In this document: one piece after another, positions 1 through 6,785 of the stretch
How positions within the stretch are numbered: the stretch's first letter is position 1
Layout: each line of letters starts with the position of its first letter
Assembly (NCBI GenBank): GCA_002396505.1
Contig: DGYA01000073.1
Span: 8,166 to 26,186 of the forward strand
DNA length: 18,021 nucleotides
Direction of reading: 5' to 3'
Origin: Cyanobacteria bacterium UBA5018
GTDB lineage: Bacteria; Cyanobacteriota; Cyanobacteriia; PCC-6307; Cyanobiaceae
The notes under the pieces: model-generated
What the model was told of the DNA's origin: nothing
What the model saw: the letters and a program-made list of their open reading frames with translations, nothing else
Databases searched by the model: none
Position numbers and translations under genes: made by a program

Positions 1-12
1 GGCCGGGGATGG

Positions 13-786
13 TTAATCTTGACGAATTAGGCCGTAGGTGGCCACCATGGCGAACACCCAGCCCCACAGCGGGTCCTCCTCAATCAGCCGATCCAGCCAC
101 TCCTGAATCGCCGTGGTGCTCGGGATGCGGCGGCGCGATTGACCTGCTGCCACCAGCGCCAGCTTCTTGCGGTTCACCATCCCCTTGAGCTCCTCGCTCA
201 GCTCCTGCGGCGCAATTGCTGCAAAACCCGCCCGGCGCAGCAGCGAAACCACCTCCCGTTTCTGGCGGAAACCCTGCCGGTGCATCGCCATCGGCAGGAG
301 CACCGCACTGGGGTCCTCCAGCTGCGCCTTGAGGCTCTCGCTGGTGTGTAGCGCAAAGCGGCGCACATCCTCAAGGCTCGCCGGCCGGTTCTGGGGTAAC
401 AGGCGGAAGTAGCCCTGGCCCTTGAACGGCCCCACCAGATTCATGTTCACCCCCTGGCCCCGCTGGAAGGCCACCACCGCCTGGCAGATCTCGGGCCAGC
501 AGGGTGAGCCGCTGCAGGGGCGGTTGCCGCTGGGCGCTGGTTCAACCACCGCTTCCAGGGAGAGACCTTGCTTGGAGGCGGAGAGCAGGAGATCGCAGAG
601 TCGCTCCAGAGCCGCGGTGTCAGCGGCTGGGTAGCCCCGCAGCGAGCGCTCCCCGGTGCAGCGCCCAGGCAGGATCTCGTAGACGCTGGCCCACTGGCTG
701 CGGCGATGCTGCCGGAGCCTGAATCGGGCTTCGAAAGCCCGCAGCACAGCGTTGCAACGCTCCAGGGGACTGGAAGGTTTCGGCAT
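13..786 (-). pseudogene. N-terminal fragment of a tyrosine recombinase/phage integrase-like protein
   Basis: The protein from the ATG at 786 is about 257 residues; a GTG at 822 would add 12. It is basic and Arg-rich. Its last part (IPSTTAIQEWLDRL, then DPLWGWVFAMVATYGL) resembles the segment just before the first catalytic Arg of cyanobacterial tyrosine recombinases, where the usual text is like YGLRxHE. Here it reads YGLIRQD and stops at 13-15, so the catalytic Arg-His-Arg-Tyr domain is missing from this frame. Another frame at the window edge reads INHPR, which could mean a frameshift with the rest lying beyond base 1. The tRNA-Lys gene 220 bases away fits an integration locus. The integrase link rests on recalled family resemblance over a short stretch; it could instead be an unrelated intact hypothetical protein. 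Confidence 0.5.
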
Positions 787-858
787 TGTCAGGGATCCGC
801 TGTTAGAGGGTTCCCAAGCCACCTGCTGGATTTGTTCTAACTCTCACCTAGGAATTTG

Positions 859-883
859 TTGTTTGGGACTACGTCCCAAACAA
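859..883. repeat. perfect 11-bp inverted repeat with 3-base loop
   Basis: TTGTTTGGGAC (859-869) and GTCCCAAACAA (873-883) pair perfectly around TAC. No T-run follows on either strand, so it does not look like an ordinary intrinsic terminator. It lies just upstream of the integrase-like fragment and could be an operator, a recombinase arm site or a structured RNA element. Confidence 0.6.
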
Positions 884-897
884 ATGAGCCAACTGGG

Positions 898-961
898 GTT
901 TTCAGCGGCGTTGCGCGGTCTCACTCCAGAGGGGAGCGGAGCCAGGTGGATCGCTGAAAAC
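898..961. repeat. 10-bp inverted repeat spanning 64 bases
   Basis: GTTTTCAGCG (898-907) is the exact reverse complement of CGCTGAAAAC (952-961), with 44 bases between. It abuts the hairpin downstream of tRNA-Lys. Its function is unknown; with the repeat at 859-883 it makes this spacer unusually symmetric. Confidence 0.5.
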
Positions 962-997
962 GCTTGCGAAACAGCTGGTCTGCCAGTCGTCGCAAGC
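962..997 (-). terminator. probable terminator of tRNA-Lys
   Basis: On the minus strand GCTTGCGA pairs with TCGCAAGC (8 bp), with an inner CTGG/CCAG stem, and is followed by GTTTTC. It starts about 13 bases after the 3' end of the tRNA. The T-run is short, so efficiency is uncertain. Confidence 0.45.
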
Positions 998-1009
998 TGA
1001 GAAGTGCAA

Positions 1010-1081
1010 TGGGTCGCCTGAGATTCGAACTCAGGACCAATCGGTTAAAAGCCGAGTGCTCTACCGCTGAGCTAGCGACCC
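1010..1081 (-). tRNA. tRNA-Lys (anticodon UUU)
   Basis: The minus strand folds as a complete cloverleaf. The acceptor stem is GGGTCGC/GCGACCC, the D-arm is GCTC/GAGC, and the anticodon stem CTCGG/CCGAT carries loop CTTTTAA with anticodon TTT. The T-arm is CTGAG-TTCGAAT-CTCAG and the discriminator is A. CCA is not encoded. It is 72 nt including the discriminator. Confidence 0.97.
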
Positions 1082-1180
1082 GCACCCATTGCCGGGCACC
1101 GAAGGACCGTATCACCCGAAGGGGTCCGGTTCCAAGTGCCCTGGGCGATCGGCCGCCGCCAGCGGGGCAGAAAGCTGTGA

Positions 1181-1197
1181 TGGCAAAGCTTTTGCCA
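1181..1197 (-). terminator. hairpin after the P-type ATPase gene
   Basis: TGGCAAA (1181-1187) and TTTGCCA (1191-1197) form a 7-bp stem with a 3-base loop, 11 bases past the ATPase stop codon. No clear T-run follows on the minus strand, so this is only a possible terminator or 3' end stabiliser. Confidence 0.3.
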
Positions 1198-1207
1198 ATT
1201 CTGGCCC

Positions 1208-4051
1208 CTAGGCGTGGCCCAAGGGCCTGTGGCGCAGGGAGCTGTGGCCCAGCCACCATTTGCGCAGGTCGTCGGCCAGCATGATCAGCAGCGGTGCCAG
1301 GGCCATCCAGGGCAGGTAGGCCAGGGGGAAGGGCGCCATGTTGAAGCTCTGCCCGAGGCCGGGCAGCAGCAGCAGCGCTGAGAGCAGGGTCAGTTCGCTG
1401 AGGATCCCGAGCCAGAGCAGGGGGTTGGGTTCGCCGATCATTCGCCACACGGAGCGGCGCTCGCTGCGGCAGGCCAGCAGCACCCCCACCTGGGAGAAGA
1501 CGATCGTGGCGAAGGCGGCGCTGGAGGCCTGCACCTGCAGGGCCTGGATGGCGGCCGGGGCGGTGTGGGCCATGATCTGGGGAGCTAATTGCTGCAGCTG
1601 CGCCAGACCCACCCCGGCGTGGCGCCACACCAGCCCATAGGTGAGCATGGCCAGAGTGGCCTCAATCAGCCCGAGAAAGAGATAGGAGCGGCGCATCACC
1701 GCCCGATCCATCAAGGGGGCTTGCCGGGGCCGCGGTGGCTGGGCCATCAGGCCCGCCTCTGGCAGTTCAGCCCCCAGACCCAGGGCGGGCAGCAAGTCGG
1801 TGCCTAGATCCACCGCCAAAATTTGCATTACGGTGAGGGCCGCCGGAATTCGCAGGGCCAACATGGCCAAAAAGGGTACGGCCTCCGCCAAATTCGCCAC
1901 CAGGATGTAGGTGATGAATTTGCGGATATTGCTCACCACACCCCGTCCATAACGCACGGCGGCCACGATAGTGGCGAAGTTGTCATCCAACAGAACTATA
2001 TCAGCGGCTTCTCGGGCCACATCGGTGCCATTGCGCCCCATCGCGAAGCCCACATCGGCGGCCCTGAGGGCCGGGGCATCGTTGACGCCATCGCCGGTGA
2101 CGGCCACCACTTCGCCCAGATCGCGATAGGCCTGCACCAGGCGCAACTTCTGCTCCGGGGTCATGCGGGCAAATACCAAACGAGTGCGGTATTTGATCAG
2201 GCGACGCAGGTGCACATCGCTGATCAAGCTGAGATCTGAACCCTCGATCACCCGCACCGGATCGGCCCCCACACGGTTGCCCTGCTGCTCACCTGGAGCA
2301 CTTGCCTGGGGATCCAGCAGCCCAATTTGACGGGCGATCGCCTCGGCGGTGAGGCCGTAATCGCCGGTGACCATCGTCACCTTGATGCCGGCTTGGCGGC
2401 AGAGCCTGATCGCCTCCGGCACCTCTGGTCGCGGCGGATCGTATAGGGCCACCAGGCCAAGCAACACCAGCTCCGCCTCCAGCGATTCGGCCCCCAGGCT
2501 GAGCAGAGTGGCGTCACCAGAGCGCACAGCCACCGCCAGCACGCGGAAACCAGCTGCGGCCAGGCCATCGTTGGCGGCCACCACCCGCCGCCGAGCCGCT
2601 GCATCTAGGGGCACCGGACCGGTGGCGGTTTGCCAGGCCAAGCAGAGCTCCAGCAGCTGCAGCGGCGCCCCCTTGGTGATCGCCAGGTGGGTGCAGGCGG
2701 CGAGGGGCAGGGGCTCCAAGGGCTTGTCCAGTTGGAGCACCACGGTCATGCGTCGACGGATGGAGTCGAAGGGGAGCTCCCGGCAGCGGGGAAAGCAACG
2801 CTGTTCCTCGCCATGGATCAGGCCCTCGGCCGCTGCGGCTAGCAGCAGGGCGGTTTCAGTGGGGTCGCCGCTGGCCCGCCATGGTTCCGGGCCGAGGCTG
2901 TCCTGCTCCAGCCGGGCATTGGAGCAGAGGCTGGCAGCCCGCAACACCAGGCGCCGCAAACTATCGCCGGGCTCCGGTAGCCAGATCTCTTCTACGGTCA
3001 TGCGATTGCAGGTGATCGTGCCGGTTTTATCGGTGCAAATCACACTCACCGAACCGAGCGTTTCCACAGCCGATAGACGGCGCACCAGGGCCTGGCGACG
3101 GGCCATACGTTGCACATTTAAAGCTAGCGTGAGAGAGATTTGAGGCAGCAATCCCTCTGGCACAAAGCCCACGATGATGCCTACGGCGTAAACCAAACAC
3201 TCCTGGGGCGTTTTCTGCTCGATCAGCACGCCCATCACAAAAATCAACAGGCCAACGCTAAGGGCGATGATCGTAATCGTGTGGACAATGCGCTGAACCT
3301 GCACTTCCAAAGTGCTGGTATTGCGGGCGGTATTTGTAGTTAGGTGGGCGATCTGGCCAAATTCAGTCTCGGTGCCAGTGGCATATACCAATCCCTCGCC
3401 CCGGCCGGAGGCCACCGTGGAGCCAGCCAACAGTAGATTGCCGCAATCTCTATAGGAAATGGTTTGAGATGCCAGGGGCTGCGCATCCCTGAGCACCGGC
3501 AGGGATTCGCCGGTGAGCACTGAGATATCGAGATAAAGCTGGTGGGCTTCGATTACGCGGCAGTCGGCGGGCACCTGATCGCCCTCCTCCAGCACCACCC
3601 GGTCGCCGGCCACCAGCTGATCGGCGGTGATCTCCTGCAGCCGGCCATCGCGCCACACCCGGGCCTTGGGGGGCAGGTTGCCTGCCAGGGCCTGCAGCGT
3701 GCGCTCTGCCTTGTACTCCTGCCAAAAAGAAAACAGGGCATTGATCCAGATCACCGCCCAGATCGCCCAGCCCAACTGGGGGGCACGGGCGATGAAGGCC
3801 AGGCCACCGGCCACCCACAGCAGCAGGGCCATGAAGTGAAAAAGCTGGTCGGTGAAGCGCAGTAGCAGCGGCCGCCGCCGCACCGGTGGCAACTTGTTGG
3901 CCCCGTAACGCTGCAGCCGATCCAGGGCTTCCGCACTGCTCAGTCCGCTGCCATCACTGCGCAGGGCCTTGAAGGCCTCAGCTATCGGCAGCGACCAAAT
4001 TGGTTGAACGGCGGTGAGCAGCACCGGCGGCCTGGGGGAGAGTGCTCCCAT
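1208..4051 (-). CDS. P2-type cation-transporting ATPase (E1-E2)
   Basis: This 947-residue protein has the full P-type ATPase plan: an N-terminal cation ATPase domain, the actuator motif LTGES near residue 175, and TM4 with VPEGLLP near residue 300. The phosphorylated Asp is D341 in DKTGTIT, and the hinge TGDGVNDAP is near residue 650. A six-helix C-terminal membrane domain includes DLGTDLLPALGLG. PEGLLP and DLGTD resemble Na/K- and Ca-ATPases of class P2 rather than heavy-metal (CPx) pumps, since there is no CPC motif. The family pumps Ca2+, Na+ or K+ out at the cost of ATP; the exact ion cannot be read from the sequence. It lies 56 bases downstream of the CDF efflux gene on the same strand, so the two may be co-transcribed. 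The start is an ATG at 4051. The length is normal and no disruption is seen. Confidence 0.93.
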   Translation of the reverse strand: MGALSPRPPVLLTAVQPIWSLPIAEAFKALRSDGSGLSSAEALDRLQRYGANKLPPVRRRPLLLRFTDQLFHFMALLLWVAGGLAFIARAPQLGWAIWAVIWINALFSFWQEYKAERTLQALAGNLPPKARVWRDGRLQEITADQLVAGDRVVLEEGDQVPADCRVIEAHQLYLDISVLTGESLPVLRDAQPLASQTISYRDCGNLLLAGSTVASGRGEGLVYATGTETEFGQIAHLTTNTARNTSTLEVQVQRIVHTITIIALSVGLLIFVMGVLIEQKTPQECLVYAVGIIVGFVPEGLLPQISLTLALNVQRMARRQALVRRLSAVETLGSVSVICTDKTGTITCNRMTVEEIWLPEPGDSLRRLVLRAASLCSNARLEQDSLGPEPWRASGDPTETALLLAAAAEGLIHGEEQRCFPRCRELPFDSIRRRMTVVLQLDKPLEPLPLAACTHLAITKGAPLQLLELCLAWQTATGPVPLDAAARRRVVAANDGLAAAGFRVLAVAVRSGDATLLSLGAESLEAELVLLGLVALYDPPRPEVPEAIRLCRQAGIKVTMVTGDYGLTAEAIARQIGLLDPQASAPGEQQGNRVGADPVRVIEGSDLSLISDVHLRRLIKYRTRLVFARMTPEQKLRLVQAYRDLGEVVAVTGDGVNDAPALRAADVGFAMGRNGTDVAREAADIVLLDDNFATIVAAVRYGRGVVSNIRKFITYILVANLAEAVPFLAMLALRIPAALTVMQILAVDLGTDLLPALGLGAELPEAGLMAQPPRPRQAPLMDRAVMRRSYLFLGLIEATLAMLTYGLVWRHAGVGLAQLQQLAPQIMAHTAPAAIQALQVQASSAAFATIVFSQVGVLLACRSERRSVWRMIGEPNPLLWLGILSELTLLSALLLLPGLGQSFNMAPFPLAYLPWMALAPLLIMLADDLRKWWLGHSSLRHRPLGHA

Positions 4052-4107
4052 GCTGGGCAGATCTGAGCGATTGTCCGGCCAGCCCCACTAGCGTCGCAAA
4101 GATGAAA

Positions 4108-5031
4108 TCATTCGGGCTGCTCCAGGTTCGCAGGCTCTAGCTGTATGGTGCTGTGAGCGATGCCAATTTCAGCTAAACATATTTTGGCTTGATGCAACAA
4201 ATCCAAGTCATCAATCACTCCGATACGACGCACCACGTGGGCCGTGAGTGCATTTTGCGATGTGCTTAGGGCCCATACATGCAGATGGTGCACGTCGGCC
4301 ACACCAGGAAGATTTAGCAACAGACCTTCCACTTCCGCCAGCTCAATACCCCTGGGCACAGCATCCAGGGCAATGCGCAGGGCATCTCTGAGCAGTTTCA
4401 GACCACTCCAGCCAACGGCAATACCTACGCCTATTGCAGTGATCGCATCCAACTTATCCCAGCCTGTAGCCTGCACCAATAAAGCACTTACTACTACGGC
4501 CGCCGATACAGCGGCATCAGTGAATAGGTGCAACGCCGCTGCCTGGCGGTTGAGGTCATGGCTGTGGTCTGCGTCAAACAACTTGGCGGAAAATAAATTC
4601 ACGGCGATACCGATTGCGGCAGCCCAGAGCACCGGGCCGGTAACCACTTCCACCGGTCGGTAAAGGCGTTGGATCGACTCCACCACCACCACCGCCGCCG
4701 CCATCAGGATCAATATGCCGTTGGCCAGGGAAGCCAGCTGGGTACTGCGACCAAAGCCATAGGTGAAGTGGGCAGAAGGGGGGCGGCTGCTAAGCCGTTC
4801 GGCTCCCCAGCCCAGCAGTAACCCCGCCACATCGCCGAGGTTGTGCACCGCATCACCGATCAAGGCCAGCGAGCCAAAGGTGATGCCGATCACCAGCTGC
4901 AGCCCTGACAGGGCGCTGTTCAAGATCACGCTCCAGCGGAAGGCGGCCGCGGAACCGCTGCGATGGCGGTGCTGCTCAGGATGGGGCTGACGCTGGATCG
5001 CGACGGCCGGATGCTCGTGCTGGTGGGGCAT
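4108..5031 (-). CDS. cation diffusion facilitator (Zn/Co-type efflux, CzcD/ZitB-like)
   Basis: The 307-residue protein opens with a His-rich cytosolic stretch (HQHEH, then HPEQHRHR) typical of metal-capturing tails. About six membrane helices follow, then a small C-terminal cytosolic domain (LPGVADVHHLHVWALS). The transport site shows H-x3-D pairs in two helices, DAVHNLGD near residue 60 and HLFTD near residue 170, which is the arrangement found in zinc-type CDF antiporters. A DADHSHD loop lies between helices 4 and 5. The expected role is proton-driven export of Zn2+ (possibly Co2+ or Cd2+) from the cytoplasm. It is the promoter-proximal gene of a probable two-gene unit with the P-type ATPase, and diverges from the fluoride channel genes. 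The substrate is inferred from the motifs only. Confidence 0.9.
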   Translation of the reverse strand: MPHQHEHPAVAIQRQPHPEQHRHRSGSAAAFRWSVILNSALSGLQLVIGITFGSLALIGDAVHNLGDVAGLLLGWGAERLSSRPPSAHFTYGFGRSTQLASLANGILILMAAAVVVVESIQRLYRPVEVVTGPVLWAAAIGIAVNLFSAKLFDADHSHDLNRQAAALHLFTDAAVSAAVVVSALLVQATGWDKLDAITAIGVGIAVGWSGLKLLRDALRIALDAVPRGIELAEVEGLLLNLPGVADVHHLHVWALSTSQNALTAHVVRRIGVIDDLDLLHQAKICLAEIGIAHSTIQLEPANLEQPE

Positions 5032-5051
5032 GGGGATCGGCTGACCAGGTG

Positions 5052-5085
5052 AGCGGCACTGCCTAGGACCCTAGACAGTGCCGCT
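5052..5085. promoter_or_regulatory. strong palindrome upstream of the CDF gene
   Basis: AGCGGCACTG (5052-5061) pairs with CAGTGCCGCT (5076-5085), and an inner CTAG/CTAG stem extends it across one mismatch. It sits 21 bases before the CDF ATG. No T-run follows on either strand, so it is more likely an operator or 5' leader hairpin than a terminator. Confidence 0.45.
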
Positions 5086-5313
5086 ATAACCAGCAGCCAC
5101 CGACAACACAGCCAGCTAGTCGGTTTTATCCAGTTGGTCGGTCACAGCCAGCAGCCAGTGACCGGACGGCCAGGAGCAAGGGGCGGATCCAACTGGCAAG
5201 GGCCAACAACCAAGCGCCAAGGGTCATGGGCCAGCACAGGCGCTCTGGCAACCGCAATCGCTGGGCCGGGCCGGGCCAGGACTCAAACTGTGGCGGCAAC
5301 CAGGGGGTGGAGC
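5086..5313. other. intergenic region between CDF and fluC genes
   Basis: No gene is supported here. An inverted repeat CGGTCAC (5139-5145)/GTGACCG (5158-5164) is visible, and GGGCC is repeated three times near 5264-5278. No match to the fluoride (crcB) riboswitch core was recognised by eye. The open frame that extends the first fluC gene upstream to 5134 is low-complexity and not conserved-looking. Confidence 0.5.
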
Positions 5314-5700
5314 ATGGCTATTGCCGGCAGTTCTGACGCCCTGCTAGTGGCCGTTGGGGCGGTGCCTGGCGCTTGGCTGCGCTATTCAGCCGTAAATCAC
5401 TGGGAGCCGGTGCTGCCGCGCAAGCACTGGGGCACCTTTGGGGTGAATTTGATTGCCTGCTTTGCCCTGGGGCTGATTGTGGCCCTGGAACATGGCTGCG
5501 CCGAGGCTGCCCGTAGGGCGTTGCTGTTGATTGGCACAGGATTTTTGGGTAGTTTCAGCACCTTTTCCAGCTTTATCGCCGAACTGAGAGCAGTGCTGGC
5601 TGCCCGCCATTGGCGGGAGGCGGCCCTGCTGGCTACTGGTTCGCTGGCCGGCGGCCTGCTGGCCATGGCCGCCGGCATGGCCCTGGGGAGCAAACCGTGA
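5314..5700 (+). CDS. fluC1: fluoride ion channel FluC/CrcB, first copy
   Basis: From the ATG at 5314 the protein is 128 residues, the usual CrcB length; a G-rich stretch (GGGGGTGGAG) just upstream can serve as ribosome site. Family landmarks are in order: the helix 1 Arg motif GAVPGAWLRY, the polar-track Asn in TFGVNLIACFALG, and the GTGFLGSFSTFSSF segment that lines the pore with Phe and Thr/Ser. Four membrane helices are expected. FluC channels are dual-topology dimers that let F- leave the cytoplasm. The next gene encodes a second, diverged copy that overlaps this one, so the working channel may be a heterodimer, as known for some tandem crcB pairs. Confidence 0.92.
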   Translation: MAIAGSSDALLVAVGAVPGAWLRYSAVNHWEPVLPRKHWGTFGVNLIACFALGLIVALEHGCAEAARRALLLIGTGFLGSFSTFSSFIAELRAVLAARHWREAALLATGSLAGGLLAMAAGMALGSKP

Positions 5701-6104
5701 ATTCCAAGCTGCGGCACGAACTGAAAACCCTCGGCCTGGTGGCTGCTGGCGCTATTCCCGGGGCCTTGCTGCGCTGGCAATGCGAGCGGCTTGGCTATGC
5801 CGCTATCGGCGGCCTGCGGGGGCTGGTGGCCGCGGATTTTGTGGCAAATATGCTCGGCTGCCTAGTGATTGGCCTGGTCGTAGCCCAGCCACCCAACAAC
5901 ACCAAGATAGCTCTATGGCTAGGAATCGGCTTCTGTGGCTCCCTCACCACTTTTTCCGCCTGGATTTTGCAATTATATTTAGCAATTCAGAGTGGCAGTG
6001 TATTTAAAGCTATGGCGGTATTAGTGGCTAGCCTGGCGGGCGGACTGGCGCTGGTTTGCTTGGGCTATGCCATGGGGCGCCTGTGGCAAGGCCGCAGGAT
6101 CTGA
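5697..6104 (+). CDS. fluC2: fluoride ion channel FluC/CrcB, second copy
   Basis: The chosen start is the GTG at 5697, which overlaps the TGA of the first copy (GTGA), giving 135 residues. Starting further upstream would add a Gly/Arg-rich out-of-frame shadow of the first gene. Motifs parallel the first copy: AGAIPGALLRW, DFVANMLGCLVIG with the conserved Asn, and GIGFCGSLTTFSAW. The two sequences differ throughout, so this is an old duplication and not a recent repeat. The overlap implies translational coupling and roughly equal dosage, which suits heterodimer formation. Its 3' end overlaps the convergent small ORF at 6065 by 40 bases. Confidence 0.91.
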   Translation: MNSKLRHELKTLGLVAAGAIPGALLRWQCERLGYAAIGGLRGLVAADFVANMLGCLVIGLVVAQPPNNTKIALWLGIGFCGSLTTFSAWILQLYLAIQSGSVFKAMAVLVASLAGGLALVCLGYAMGRLWQGRRI

Positions 6105-6391
6105 TCAAGCCAGCCCGGTAGGAATCGCTTCAACAACAGCAGCAGCCGACCCCGTCGCCGCGACAGCCACAGACATCTTTCCAGCTGCTGCACCCTGAGC
6201 AGCAGGCGGCGCTGGCGCTCCCGGCGCAAAATCAGACCGAACTCCAGCAGGCGAAAAGTGGGGGGGCCTTGGGCTGTGGTTAACGACAACTGCAGCAGAT
6301 CGTCATCACTCAGTTGACGTAGCAGCTGGGCGAGATCGCGCGGCAGGATTTGGCTGAACGCCATCACAACCGAAGCGAGGGTTAAGTCCAT
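6065..6391 (-). CDS. hypothetical small Leu/Arg-rich protein
   Basis: I do not recognise this ORF. From the ATG at 6391 it encodes about 108 residues. An N-terminal Leu-rich half (ILPRDLAQLLRQLSDDDLL) is followed by a very basic stretch (LRRERQRRLLLRVQQLER, then LWLSRRRGR), predicted mostly helical. A longer form from 6454 would run through a TGCAGC/GCTGCA hairpin at 6436-6453, which argues for the shorter start. It converges on fluC2 with a 40-base overlap. There is no clear ribosome site. It could be a lineage-specific protein or a chance ORF. Confidence 0.4.
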   Translation of the reverse strand: MDLTLASVVMAFSQILPRDLAQLLRQLSDDDLLQLSLTTAQGPPTFRLLEFGLILRRERQRRLLLRVQQLERCLWLSRRRGRLLLLLKRFLPGWLDQILRPCHRRPMA

Positions 6392-6587
6392 ACAATTGTG
6401 ATGACGAAACAGCCCCCTAGACGCCAGTCCAGTCCTGCAGCTTAAATGCTGCATTAGCCCTCAGCAGCTAGCAAACCATGGGGCAACCCTAGCCAGGGCA
6501 GGCCATCTGGGCCACTAAACCCGGCCGACCGGCAACCTGGACAGACGAGGCTATGCGGCGAGACTGCCTGATATACAGGCCAATTGT

Positions 6588-6629
6588 GTATCCCCTACTA
6601 CTGTCCGCCCCAGGCCAGCGGCGTACCGT
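6588..6629 (+). promoter_or_regulatory. NtcA-type promoter of the guanidine operon
   Basis: GTA (6588-6590), eight bases, then TAC (6599-6601) is a perfect NtcA box. TACCGT at 6624-6629 fits the TAN3T -10 consensus at a spacing of 22 bases, the classic spacing of NtcA-activated (class II) promoters. The start point would be near 6636, just upstream of the riboswitch. NtcA activates nitrogen-scavenging genes under nitrogen limitation, which fits guanidine use. The box alone occurs by chance every few kb; the spacing, the -10 box and the context raise confidence. Confidence 0.6.
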
Positions 6630-6642
6630 TACCTGGCGGAAA

Positions 6643-6754
6643 TGAATCCTAGGGTTCCGGTTTTTTGGTGATTGCAATCACCAATAAATGCCTGGTCCGA
6701 GAGGAAGCAGCCGGCTTTGCCGGTGACACGGAGGGATAAAAACCCGGGAGGCCG
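6643..6754 (+). ncRNA. guanidine-I (ykkC) riboswitch aptamer
   Basis: The conserved blocks appear in order: CTAGGGTTCCG (6650-6659), TGGTCCGAGAG (near 6693-6703), ACACGG (near 6726-6731) and GGGATAAAAACCCGGGAG (6733-6750). Between them lie two variable hairpins, GGTGATTGCAATCACC (6667-6682) and CCGGC-TTT-GCCGG (6711-6723). This is the guanidine-I class, in which bound guanidinium turns expression on. It starts a few bases after the predicted NtcA start point and ends about 30 bases before the ATG of gdmH. No T-run follows the aptamer, so control may act on translation or on a less obvious terminator. Confidence 0.93.
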
Positions 6755-6785
6755 CTACAAACAACCTCCATCTCCGGCTATTTCA

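Noticed and set aside
921..1628. 235-codon minus-strand ORF across tRNA-Lys and the ATPase 3' end
   Set aside because: It reads through the tRNA gene and is an out-of-frame shadow of the P-type ATPase.
5134..5313. 60-residue N-terminal extension of the first fluC gene
   Set aside because: Low-complexity Gly/Ala/Thr sequence with no signal peptide role in this family; ATG 5314 gives the standard CrcB length.
5032..5313. fluoride riboswitch before fluC
   Set aside because: Looked for the conserved core by eye and found no convincing match; only simple inverted repeats are visible.
6489..6677. 62-codon minus-strand ORF over the guanidine operon leader
   Set aside because: It covers the NtcA-type promoter and the 5' end of the riboswitch, has no recognisable features, and is best explained as chance.
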